23,000 nt of DNA from JAOZTV01 sp965371805 (lineage in GTDB: Bacteria; Acidobacteriota; Aminicenantia; UBA2199). Below the pieces are notes generated by a model that worked only from the letters and a program-made list of their open reading frames with translations, made no database searches and was not told where the DNA came from. The translations under genes were made by a program, and so were the position numbers. Below are positions 6,782 through 14,381 of this stretch, piece by piece (the stretch's first letter is position 1; each line of letters begins with the position of its first letter). The DNA lies in the NCBI GenBank assembly GCA_965371805.1, contig CBDUZW010000078.1, positions 1 through 23,000 on the forward strand, in the 5' to 3' direction.

Positions 6782-7993
6782 ATGAATAAAAAAAAGGATC
6801 TACCCAGGCGTGACTTTATTAAACGTAGTATTACAGGACTGGCAGGAATTGCAGCAGTCCCCTCACTGATGTCAGGTTCAAATAAGAGTTTAATAAAGGG
6901 TAAAAAGGATGTCAACTTTGTTTATAAGGATTTGGGAAAAACTGGCATTAAGCTCCCGATCACCTGCCTTAACGGGAGTAGCTCAGATTATTCATTATTT
7001 AGATCAATACTTGATATTGGAAAAACCTTTGTCTTTACAGCCCCATATTATAGTGCAGGAAAACATGAAATAGAAGTTGGTAAGGTATTAAAAGGTATAA
7101 ACAGGGATAAGTATACTCTGGCAACCGGTATTGGACTCAAACGGGACAGATTTGGATACATTTATCCGAAGGATGCAGCAAAACTTCCTGAACTGCTGGA
7201 TGGAAGTTTAAAGAGGATAGGGGTGGATAGGGTTGATGTCTATTTTCTATGTTTTGCAAGTGAAAAAAATGTAATCCAAAATGAAGGAATATTGAAGAGT
7301 CTGGAAAAAATTAAAAAATCAGGAAAGGCGAAACATATAGCTATCGCAACCCATGGAAATGAAGCTGAAGCAATAAAATCAGCTGTTGATGCAAAGATCT
7401 ATGATATCGTTATGGCTCAGTATAATTTTATCCATCCAGATAGAAAAAGAATCTCAGAAGCATTTGAATACGCATCAAAGAATGGAGTAGGAACATTGGT
7501 AATGAAGAGTCATGCTGGTAAATTCTGGGATAAAGAGAGAACAAAACCGATAAATACAAAGGCAGCAATTAAATGGGCTTTGCAAGACAAATATGTTGAT
7601 TCGGTAATATATAGAGTAAAATCTATTGATGAGATGTACGATACATTTACTATAATGGAGAACCCTGAATTAACAAAGAAAGAGAAACAGGATCTAAAAC
7701 TTGGCAATGAATTGGGATATAATGGGTTATTTTGTCCCCAATGTGGAAGATGTAAGGATCAGTGTAAAAATAATCTTGATATACCAACTTTGATGCGCAG
7801 TTATATGTATGCTTACGGTTATTGTGAACCGGCTTTTGCTAAAGAGACTATTGAATCAATCTCAACTCCGGAAAATCTTTGTAATGATTGTAATATCTGT
7901 AAAATAAAATGTACCATGGGATTTGATATAAGATCAAAAATAAATGATATTATCAGGATCAGAGATGTACCGGAAGATTTTTTATTAAGCTGA
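6782..7993 (+). CDS. Tat-exported AKR-like protein with two [4Fe-4S] sites
   Basis: A 403-residue protein. It begins with a twin-arginine signal (LPRRDFIKRS at 7-16, then a hydrophobic stretch). Next comes an aldo/keto reductase TIM-barrel region (about 45-290, with DLGKTGIKLP, SLKRIGVDRVDVYFL and SVIYRVKS). The C-terminus has two ferredoxin-type motifs, each C-x2-C-x2-C-x3-C: Cys318/321/324/328 and Cys367/370/373/377. Such AKR-ferredoxin proteins are known in anaerobes. Here the usual catalytic tetrad Asp-Tyr-Lys-His is mostly lost: by alignment Asp is Phe85, Lys is Gly116 and His is Cys157, while Tyr90 remains. Classical NADPH-dependent carbonyl reduction is therefore doubtful; electron transfer or binding is possible. 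The region between its stop and the convergent receptor gene is only 65 bases. Confidence 0.85.
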   Translation: MNKKKDLPRRDFIKRSITGLAGIAAVPSLMSGSNKSLIKGKKDVNFVYKDLGKTGIKLPITCLNGSSSDYSLFRSILDIGKTFVFTAPYYSAGKHEIEVGKVLKGINRDKYTLATGIGLKRDRFGYIYPKDAAKLPELLDGSLKRIGVDRVDVYFLCFASEKNVIQNEGILKSLEKIKKSGKAKHIAIATHGNEAEAIKSAVDAKIYDIVMAQYNFIHPDRKRISEAFEYASKNGVGTLVMKSHAGKFWDKERTKPINTKAAIKWALQDKYVDSVIYRVKSIDEMYDTFTIMENPELTKKEKQDLKLGNELGYNGLFCPQCGRCKDQCKNNLDIPTLMRSYMYAYGYCEPAFAKETIESISTPENLCNDCNICKIKCTMGFDIRSKINDIIRIRDVPEDFLLS

Positions 7994-8016
7994 GAGCATC
8001 AAACTTGACACTCTCA
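7991..8016. terminator. Weak hairpin between convergent genes
   Basis: TGAGAG at 7991-7996 pairs with CTCTCA at 8011-8016, with a further TCAA/TTGA match inside. The hairpin starts at the AKR stop codon and lies between convergent genes, so it could end transcription from either side. It has no U-run, so this is a weak call. Confidence 0.3.
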
Positions 8017-8058
8017 ATCTGATTTAAATTTCTCTAATTAAGTTTAAGAAGACCTCTA

Positions 8059-9756
8059 TTAAAATCTTTCAAATTCGTTATCTTCGTTGTCAGCTCCAGA
8101 TCCCATATTCAGTTTTACTCCTTTACCAGTACTCTTTCCTATTGCCTTTGGTTTTTGAACTGCTTTAGGTTGAGCTCTTACATTTGCTGGAGGATCGGTA
8201 TGTCTCTGGCTCACATTAACATTATACTGATTTGCATCACCGATCTTGAAAAATGAAATTGTTGATTGTAACGTCTGTGCTTGAGCAGATAACTCTTCTG
8301 ATGTAGATGCAATCTCCTCTGATGAACCTGCATTCTGCTGAATGATTTTATCAAGCTCATTTATCGCTTTTACTATTTGTCCAGCCCCCTGATTCTGTTC
8401 TATACTGGAGGCAGTTATTTCTGAAACTAGATCTGCTGTTTTTCCAATATCAGGAACAAGAGTATTTAACATCTCAACTGCTCTCTCAGCAACACCAAGA
8501 CTGTTTTTTGTAATATTTGTTATCTCTTCAGCCGCATTTTGACTTCTCTCTGCAAGTTTTCGTACTTCTGAAGCAACAACTGCGAATCCTTTCCCGTGTT
8601 CCCCGGCCCGGGCTGCTTCTATTGCTGCATTTAAGGCTAGTAAATTCGTCTGTCTTGCTATCTCCTGTATTATATTTATCTTTTCTGCTATCTCTTTCAT
8701 TGCAGTTGTAGCTTCACTTACAGCTTCTCCGCTTTCCTTGGCATTTGTAGATGCCTTGGCTGAAATTTTTTCTGTCTGTTGTGCATTGTCTGTGTTCTGT
8801 TGAATATTGGCACCCATTTCTTCCATTGCGGATGATAATTCCTCAGCTGCTGATGCCTGTTCTGTTGCACCCTGTGCTAATGATTGAGATGAAGAACTTA
8901 ATTCATTACTCCCTGATGCAACATTGACAGCGGCACCTTGAACTTCAGCAACTATTTTTCTTATGTTCTCAGTCATTTGCTTAAAGGTACTAAGCATTTT
9001 TCCAATTTCATCCATTCTTTTAACATGAATATCTACGGTAAGATCTCCCTTTGAAACAGAAGTCATTATACCTGATGCGATTTCTAATCTATTTGTTATA
9101 GATCTACTGAGAAATATAGAAAATCCAATTGCAAGAATTGTGATAAAAATTGTAAAAAATATTACTTTGTTTCTCAATGACGCTACTTCTGCTTTTATAT
9201 CTTCGATATACATACCTGTTCCAATTATCCATCCCCAGGATTGAAAAAGTTTTACATAGGAAACCTTCGGAACAATAAGGTTTTTATTGTCTTTATACTG
9301 CCACATATAATCAACAAATCCTGCACCTTTTTGTTTACAAATATCAGCCATAGCAACAAACAATTTTTTGCCGGATTTGTCAATATTATTGCTCAAATCT
9401 TTTCCATTAAGATGTGGACTATAAGGATGCATTATCATATATGGTCTTGTGTCGTTAATCCAGAAATAATCAGTCATCTCAGGTCCGAACCGCAGTACAT
9501 TAATAGCAGCTTTTGCCCGGTTTTGTGCTTCTTCCTTAGTTAAAGCCTTTGATTTAATTTGATTATCGAAATATGATAAAACGGTCCAGGCAATTTCTGC
9601 CTGCTCTTTTATCTTCTCTTTTTTACGTTCATATAATGAATCACCTGCATTTGGAATGATATACATAAATACGGTTATCATAAATGCAATTGTTATTGCT
9701 AAGCCAAGAATCAGAATTCTTGCCGCAATACTTAAGTTTTTTAATTTGTCAAACAT
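8059..9756 (-). CDS. Methyl-accepting chemotaxis protein with Cache sensor
   Basis: From the ATG at 9756 (AGGAGG at 9762-9767 just upstream on this strand) the protein has 565 residues. An in-frame ATG at 9786 exists but lacks such a site. In order: a membrane helix (about 12-34), an extracytoplasmic single Cache domain (about 38-190, with YFWINDTRPYMIMHP and the end motif SWGWIIGTGMYI), a second helix (198-216), a HAMP domain (217-270) and a long signalling coiled coil. The hairpin tip at about 355-405 has the conserved IARQTNLLALNAAIEAARAG and GFAVVASEVRKLA. The C-terminal tail is Pro/Lys-rich and ends EFERF, with no NWETF-type pentapeptide. It should pass ligand signals to CheA/CheW, which are not in this window. 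The upstream kinase gene on the same strand carries a closely similar sensor. Confidence 0.95.
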   Translation of the reverse strand: MFDKLKNLSIAARILILGLAITIAFMITVFMYIIPNAGDSLYERKKEKIKEQAEIAWTVLSYFDNQIKSKALTKEEAQNRAKAAINVLRFGPEMTDYFWINDTRPYMIMHPYSPHLNGKDLSNNIDKSGKKLFVAMADICKQKGAGFVDYMWQYKDNKNLIVPKVSYVKLFQSWGWIIGTGMYIEDIKAEVASLRNKVIFFTIFITILAIGFSIFLSRSITNRLEIASGIMTSVSKGDLTVDIHVKRMDEIGKMLSTFKQMTENIRKIVAEVQGAAVNVASGSNELSSSSQSLAQGATEQASAAEELSSAMEEMGANIQQNTDNAQQTEKISAKASTNAKESGEAVSEATTAMKEIAEKINIIQEIARQTNLLALNAAIEAARAGEHGKGFAVVASEVRKLAERSQNAAEEITNITKNSLGVAERAVEMLNTLVPDIGKTADLVSEITASSIEQNQGAGQIVKAINELDKIIQQNAGSSEEIASTSEELSAQAQTLQSTISFFKIGDANQYNVNVSQRHTDPPANVRAQPKAVQKPKAIGKSTGKGVKLNMGSGADNEDNEFERF

Positions 9757-9848
9757 AGTTTCCTCCTTTTTTATATAGTCATCCAAAACTCTTAATACTT
9801 ATATATAGTATAATTCTAAAAAAATTACCATAAGACAAAACCGATTAT

Positions 9849-9878
9849 TTTTGTAGGTGTTTGTCCTACAAAAGGACA
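9849..9878. promoter_or_regulatory. Two mutually exclusive hairpins before the receptor gene
   Basis: TTTTGTAGG (9849-9857) pairs perfectly with CCTACAAAA (9865-9873) around a seven-base loop. TGTCCT (9862-9867) can instead pair with AGGACA (9873-9878). The site lies in the 171-base gap between the kinase stop and the receptor start. It may be an operator, a processing site or an attenuator; no U-run makes it a classic terminator. Confidence 0.35.
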
Positions 9879-9927
9879 TCCTGTGGAGATTGTTTCCAAT
9901 TGTAATGATTTTGTTTGATGGTTTCTA

Positions 9928-12729
9928 CTAATCATTTAATACCTTCGCTATAAGATGACTCAATTCATAATCATTGAATGGCTTGGAAATAAAACCTTCC
10001 AGTCCAGATTTTCTCATTTCATTCAGGTCCTCATTTTTTGTGAAACCAGAAGAGATTATTACCTTACAATTTTTGTCAATTTTCTTCATTTTTAAAAAAG
10101 TTTCACTTCCATTCATCTCAGGCATAATCATATCCATGAGAACCAAGTCTATCTCTTTATAACGTTTCTGAAATATATCAATTGCTTTCTTTCCATTTTC
10201 TGCAAGAAGAACTTCGTATCCCATTTCTTTAAGCATATGTTCTCCTGTAATTCTGATGATTTCTTCGTCGTCAACAAGTATTATCAATCCTGTCCCGGAT
10301 ATAACTTCTTGATTTCTTTCAATTTGATAACCATTTTCTGTTGAACAGGGAATCAATATGTTAAATGATGTCCCCATGTTTATTTCACTATATACATTTA
10401 TTGCACCATTATGACTCTTAACTGCCCCATAAACGGCTGCTAATCCAAGTCCTGTCCCTTTTCCCTGAATTTTAGTTGTATAAAAAGGTTCGAATATTTT
10501 CTTGAAGTTGTCAAGTGGAATCCCAATTCCTGTATCATGCAGGATAATTTCAATATAATTTCCTGGTTCAATGTCAAATGGGCTCGCACTACAATAAATT
10601 TTATTCAGCTTAATGTTTTTGGTTGAAATTTGTAATGTACCACCATCAGGCATTGCATGAGAGGCATTGATTCCAATATTCATTAATGCATTAAGTAATT
10701 CAGAACTATCTCCAATAACATTATGGTTTTTTGCTTTTTTTTCAAATAAGATTTTTATTTTTTTGTCTATAGTACTCTTAAAAATTGTAACTAAATCATT
10801 AATAACATTATGTACATCCACCAATGTAAAAGATATCTTACTTTTTCTACTGAACATCAGCAGTTTTCCAGTTAGATCTGCCGCACGGCTTGCAGAATCT
10901 AGAATTATATTAACATAATAAAGACTTTTATCTTCAAGTGTCTCTTTTTGTAAACAGAGAAGATTAGCCGCTCCCATTATTCCAGCAAGTATATTATTGA
11001 AATCATGGGCCACTCCACCTGCTAATTGTCCAATGGCATCCATTTTACGAATATGATTTAGTTCTTCTTCTGCATTTTTTCGAATTGTGATATTCCTGTC
11101 TATACCACGATAACCAATCAGTTTTTGATCCTCATCGAAAAATGGGACCCCATTTGTTTCAAGTAAAATAGGTTTTCCATTTTTATGAAGGCAGATGTTT
11201 TCTAATGAAATAATTGAGTTCTTTTTCACGACTAAATCTTTGAAAATTGCCTTTGAAATGTTTGTGTTTTCAGGAGATCTCAAGTCGAAAAAAGTTTTCC
11301 CAATGACCTCTTTTGGGGTATATCCCAATATGTCTACAATCTTAGGACTGATATAGGTAAATATTCCTTCTATATTAACCTCCCATATTAAATCAGTGGA
11401 AGATTCGATAAGGCCCCTGTATTTAGCTTCACTTTGCTGAATTGATTTTCTGGATTTTTTTATTGAACTTATCATAAAATTTATTGTTTTACTAAGTAAT
11501 CTTGTCTCTGTAGTTCCTTTCTCCTGTATAATTTCGACTGGTATTCCATTTTTGTCAGTACTTTTTATTGAATCAACGAGCATATTTAAAGGATTAATAA
11601 TGCTTCTAGATACAATAATAGAAATAATTATTGCCAATATTAAAAAAAATATAGAGAAAAAAACAATAGTTTTTGTGAAATTTGATATTTTTTGTTCATA
11701 ATGTTCTATATAGACTGAAGATCCTATATACCACCCAAGTGGTAAAAAATAGGTCATATATACCTTTTTGGGGAACTGATACTTACCTTCAAATCCAGGT
11801 TTATCCCATAGATATTCCATATATTGTTTTTCACTAAATGCAGTTTTCTTAAATTCATCTAGAAGCTTGTTCCCGGTTTGAGGATTGACCACATGGCTCA
11901 TATCCCTTCCTTTAAGATTCGGGTGGACAAGCATTATGTTTTTTTCATTAAAAATAAAGAAATAACCGCTGGAGTCAATGTTATGCCTGAGAATTGTTTT
12001 ATTTAAATCTGTAATTACAGCATTAATTCTATCTTGAACATCTTTTTTGATGTCATCAATATATGCTCCTGTACCGATTACCCAACCCCATGGCTTAAAT
12101 AGTTTAACATAAGAAATTTTTGGCTGTTGTTCTGTAAGACCTCCAGGAACAGGCTTAGGCCAGAGATAATCAACATAGCCATCATTATTTTTTAAACATA
12201 CATCTACAAATGCTTTGAAAAGATTTTCCTTTTTACCTAGAGCACAATTAAAAGAAGGGTCATCTAAAATTTGTTCATCTAAGCTTGGAATAGTAGGGTG
12301 CATTATCATCCTTGGAAATGGACGTTTTATATCATTTATCCAAAAATAACCGATATTCTCATCATATCTTATTTGTTTTAGAATATTGATTGACTCTTTC
12401 TTTGCTACTTCACTATTGATCAGCCCTTTTTTATAATTCTGATATCTATTATGAATTATTGAAAATGCAATATCTGTTTTATTTTTCAATTCAATTTTTC
12501 TACGGGACAGAATAGCTGATTCATGATAATTGATACTGTTATATTGAGATTTTACATGATTTTTTTTTACCTCTAATATATTAAGTGCATTTTCCTCTAT
12601 TGTACTGGATAATTCCTGTCGTGACCATTGATTAAAAAAAAGCACTATGATTGTTAGTGAAATTGTTACGATTCCTATAACGGAAATCATTAAGCGAGAC
12701 TTTAAAGAATTAAATATTATTCTTTTCAT
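9928..12729 (-). CDS. Hybrid histidine kinase, two Cache domains, PAS and receiver
   Basis: A 933-residue membrane sensor kinase. It has a membrane helix (13-33), then a first Cache region (about 85-232: GYFWINDIKRPF, MIMHP, PWGWVIGTGAYIDDI) and a second (about 233-345: SSGYFFIFNEKNIMLVHP, LGWYIGSSVYI). A second helix (353-374) and a HAMP-like linker follow. A PAS domain spans about 435-550. The phospho-acceptor helix has GGVAHDFNN with His575, and the ATPase domain has N688, DTGIGIP (732-738) and GKGTGLGL. A receiver domain (814-931) has the acidic pair DDE (820-822), phospho-acceptor Asp866 and Lys916. The HDFNN sequence and C-terminal receiver place it with NtrB-like hybrid kinases. GGAGAG lies five bases before the ATG. 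No separate response regulator is adjacent, so the output partner is unknown. Confidence 0.95.
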   Translation of the reverse strand: MKRIIFNSLKSRLMISVIGIVTISLTIIVLFFNQWSRQELSSTIEENALNILEVKKNHVKSQYNSINYHESAILSRRKIELKNKTDIAFSIIHNRYQNYKKGLINSEVAKKESINILKQIRYDENIGYFWINDIKRPFPRMIMHPTIPSLDEQILDDPSFNCALGKKENLFKAFVDVCLKNNDGYVDYLWPKPVPGGLTEQQPKISYVKLFKPWGWVIGTGAYIDDIKKDVQDRINAVITDLNKTILRHNIDSSGYFFIFNEKNIMLVHPNLKGRDMSHVVNPQTGNKLLDEFKKTAFSEKQYMEYLWDKPGFEGKYQFPKKVYMTYFLPLGWYIGSSVYIEHYEQKISNFTKTIVFFSIFFLILAIIISIIVSRSIINPLNMLVDSIKSTDKNGIPVEIIQEKGTTETRLLSKTINFMISSIKKSRKSIQQSEAKYRGLIESSTDLIWEVNIEGIFTYISPKIVDILGYTPKEVIGKTFFDLRSPENTNISKAIFKDLVVKKNSIISLENICLHKNGKPILLETNGVPFFDEDQKLIGYRGIDRNITIRKNAEEELNHIRKMDAIGQLAGGVAHDFNNILAGIMGAANLLCLQKETLEDKSLYYVNIILDSASRAADLTGKLLMFSRKSKISFTLVDVHNVINDLVTIFKSTIDKKIKILFEKKAKNHNVIGDSSELLNALMNIGINASHAMPDGGTLQISTKNIKLNKIYCSASPFDIEPGNYIEIILHDTGIGIPLDNFKKIFEPFYTTKIQGKGTGLGLAAVYGAVKSHNGAINVYSEINMGTSFNILIPCSTENGYQIERNQEVISGTGLIILVDDEEIIRITGEHMLKEMGYEVLLAENGKKAIDIFQKRYKEIDLVLMDMIMPEMNGSETFLKMKKIDKNCKVIISSGFTKNEDLNEMRKSGLEGFISKPFNDYELSHLIAKVLND

Positions 12730-12759
12730 AAAAGCTCTCCAGAGTAACTTAAAAATTCA

Positions 12760-12787
12760 ATTTAGCATAGTAAATTTTTTTTTACAA
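12760..12787 (-). promoter_or_regulatory. Possible promoter of the hybrid kinase
   Basis: On the minus strand TTGTAA (12787-12782) and CTAAAT (12765-12760) are 16 bases apart. The predicted start near 12753 gives a leader of about 24 bases that includes GGAGAG. The -10 match is moderate. Confidence 0.35.
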
Positions 12788-12870
12788 GTCTATTTTGTTT
12801 TTTAATCATTTCAAAAAAATTATAGTATTATTAAATGTATAATAAACTGGAGAAATTAAGGAAAGGGAAA

Positions 12871-12903
12871 ATGAATAAAAGAGCAAGGAAATTGCCAAAA
12901 TAA
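12871..12903 (+). CDS. Ten-residue basic ORF with strong ribosome binding site
   Basis: MNKRARKLPK is read from an ATG preceded by AAGGAAAGGG, one of the best Shine-Dalgarno matches in the window. A TATAAT lies at 12838-12843. It sits between the divergent kinase and Nudix genes, 64 bases before the latter. It could be a leader peptide, a remnant or chance. Nothing else supports it. Confidence 0.3.
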   Translation: MNKRARKLPK

Positions 12904-12932
12904 TACTTAATTCGAGTGATCTTAACAAAAAA

Positions 12933-12959
12933 TTGACAAAAAAATGGGATTGGTATAAT
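12933..12959 (+). promoter_or_regulatory. Promoter giving a probably leaderless transcript
   Basis: A perfect TTGACA (12933-12938) and a perfect TATAAT (12954-12959) with extended TGG are 15 bases apart. The ATG at 12968 lies eight bases after the -10, so transcription should begin at or within two bases of the start codon. No ribosome binding site is present between promoter and ATG. Confidence 0.65.
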
Positions 12960-12967
12960 ATCCGTGA

Positions 12968-14050
12968 ATGAATAAACTTGATCTTATAAAGGGGCTTGCT
13001 CCCGGTTTTTTGCCATTAATTGTTTTCATTGTTGTTGATTCGATATGGGGGACAACAATTGGTTTGATCTCCGCAATAGTACTGGGTTTTTTTGAGCTTG
13101 TTTTTACTTATATAAAGGATAAAGTAATTGACAGATTTATCATCCTGGATGTGGGTTTAATACTTATTTTAGGATTGATATCAATTGTTTTTAATGCACC
13201 GATTTTCTTCCTGGTAAAACCCGCCCTAATCGAATTGATCTTCTGTGTGATAATTGCAGTCTCAATTTATTCTCCAGTGAATGTAATAATACTTATGACA
13301 AAAAGATATATGAAGGGTGTGGAATTGGATGAAGCCCAGATTAACAAAATGAAAAGTAGTTTAAAAGTTTTATTCTTCATCTTTTTAATTCATACATTAT
13401 TAATTTTTTATGCAGCATTTTTTATGAGCAGAGGAGCCTGGGCTTTTATCAGTGGAGGGCTATTCTATATTATCTTTGGAGTATATTTTGTTTTTGAACT
13501 TGTAAAAAAAAAAATGAGTAAAAACAACTGGGACAAACTTTATAAAGATGATGAATGGTTTGATATTGTTGATGAGCATGGAAAAGTGAAAGGCAGGGCT
13601 CCCAGAACCATTTGTCATTCTGGGCCGGGGATGCTCCACCCTGTAGTTCACCTTCATATAGTAGACAATAAAAACCGTATTTTTCTTCAGAAAAGGGTAA
13701 AAACAAAAAAAATCCAGCCGGGTAAATGGGACACTGCTGTCGGAGGCCATGTAAATAGTGGTGAAACAATTGAAGATGCGTTAAGACGGGAAACAGAAGA
13801 AGAGTTAAATATTAAAGATATCAAGACATCATTTATTGGAAAATATGTCTGGGAGACTTCAGTTGAATCAGAATTGATACATATATTTATTGGAAGGTTT
13901 AATAAATCTATAACTGTAAACCCTGAAGAAATAGAAGAGGGGAAATTCTGGAAAATAAAAAAGATTAAAGAGGTTGCCGGGCAGGGAATATTAACACCTA
14001 ATTTTGAACAGGAATTCAAGATTGTTACTGAATTGATAGCTCAGTTCTAG
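12968..14050 (+). CDS. Membrane protein fused to a Nudix hydrolase domain
   Basis: A 360-residue two-part protein. Residues 1-180 hold about six hydrophobic helices and resemble the IspZ/YciB (septation protein A) or VC0807-type membrane family. Residues 194-355 form a Nudix domain of the isopentenyl-diphosphate-isomerase-like branch: EWFDIVDEHGKVKGRAPR, then CHSGPGMLHPVVHLHI, then the Nudix box from Gly260 to Ile282 (G-x5-E-x7-RETEEELNI). In the box, the last Gly of the consensus is Asn. The catalytic Glu residues (RETEEE) are present, so hydrolysis of a nucleoside- or other diphosphate is plausible; the substrate is unknown. The fusion would tether the enzyme to the inner membrane with the catalytic domain in the cytoplasm. 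The start follows directly after a promoter with no ribosome binding site. Confidence 0.82.
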   Translation: MNKLDLIKGLAPGFLPLIVFIVVDSIWGTTIGLISAIVLGFFELVFTYIKDKVIDRFIILDVGLILILGLISIVFNAPIFFLVKPALIELIFCVIIAVSIYSPVNVIILMTKRYMKGVELDEAQINKMKSSLKVLFFIFLIHTLLIFYAAFFMSRGAWAFISGGLFYIIFGVYFVFELVKKKMSKNNWDKLYKDDEWFDIVDEHGKVKGRAPRTICHSGPGMLHPVVHLHIVDNKNRIFLQKRVKTKKIQPGKWDTAVGGHVNSGETIEDALRRETEEELNIKDIKTSFIGKYVWETSVESELIHIFIGRFNKSITVNPEEIEEGKFWKIKKIKEVAGQGILTPNFEQEFKIVTELIAQF

Positions 14051-14055
14051 TTATT

Positions 14056-14217
14056 ACCTAAGTTGAGCGATTGTTTTGGATGAAGAGGTTAAGAATGTTG
14101 TTGCCAGAAGGTTTACCAAAACCGCAAATGTACTAATGAGTACATTGAGGATTTTTGAAAACCCTTATGGTGCAACAAGTTTTGATCTATTCGCCGAAAG
14201 AATCGCTCAATTTAGGT
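14056..14217. repeat. 162-bp imperfect palindromic (foldback) element
   Basis: This fills most of the only gene-free stretch above 300 bases (14051-14381). The outer arms ACCTAAGTTGAGCGATT (14056-14072) and AATCGCTCAATTTAGGT (14201-14217) are inverted repeats with one mismatch in 17. At the centre, AATGTACT (14127-14134) and AGTACATT (14139-14146) form a perfect hairpin with loop AATG. Both inverted repeats share exactly the same centre, between 14136 and 14137. The intervening arms also pair partly with small gaps (for example TTGTTGC on one arm with GCAACAA on the other). The whole could fold into one long cruciform or RNA stem. It resembles a MITE or other small non-autonomous repeat; no target-site duplication is evident. 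The rest of the gap (14218-14381) is AT-rich and holds nothing else I can support. Confidence 0.6.
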
Positions 14218-14381
14218 ATTATTAATATAATATAAATTATCCGCTAAAATATTAATTCCTATGTGAATGAAAACAAGTTTTCTTTATATCGGTTTTATTA
14301 TATAATCTACGTTTACGTAACTATAAATAGATGCAATAAAAATAAGTTTTTATAAAATATTAGCTATAATTGGAGACATAA

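Noticed and set aside
13460..14019. Several minus-strand open frames under the Nudix domain
   Set aside because: They are low-complexity shadows of the plus-strand gene, whose Nudix box and domain order are clear; they overlap one another in different frames.
14067..14225. Open frame of 52 codons (ending in a Phe-Arg-Tyr-Tyr segment) in the gene-free gap
   Set aside because: It lies almost wholly inside the palindromic element, has no good start with a ribosome binding site and matches no family I know. A decayed gene end remains possible but is less supported than the palindrome.
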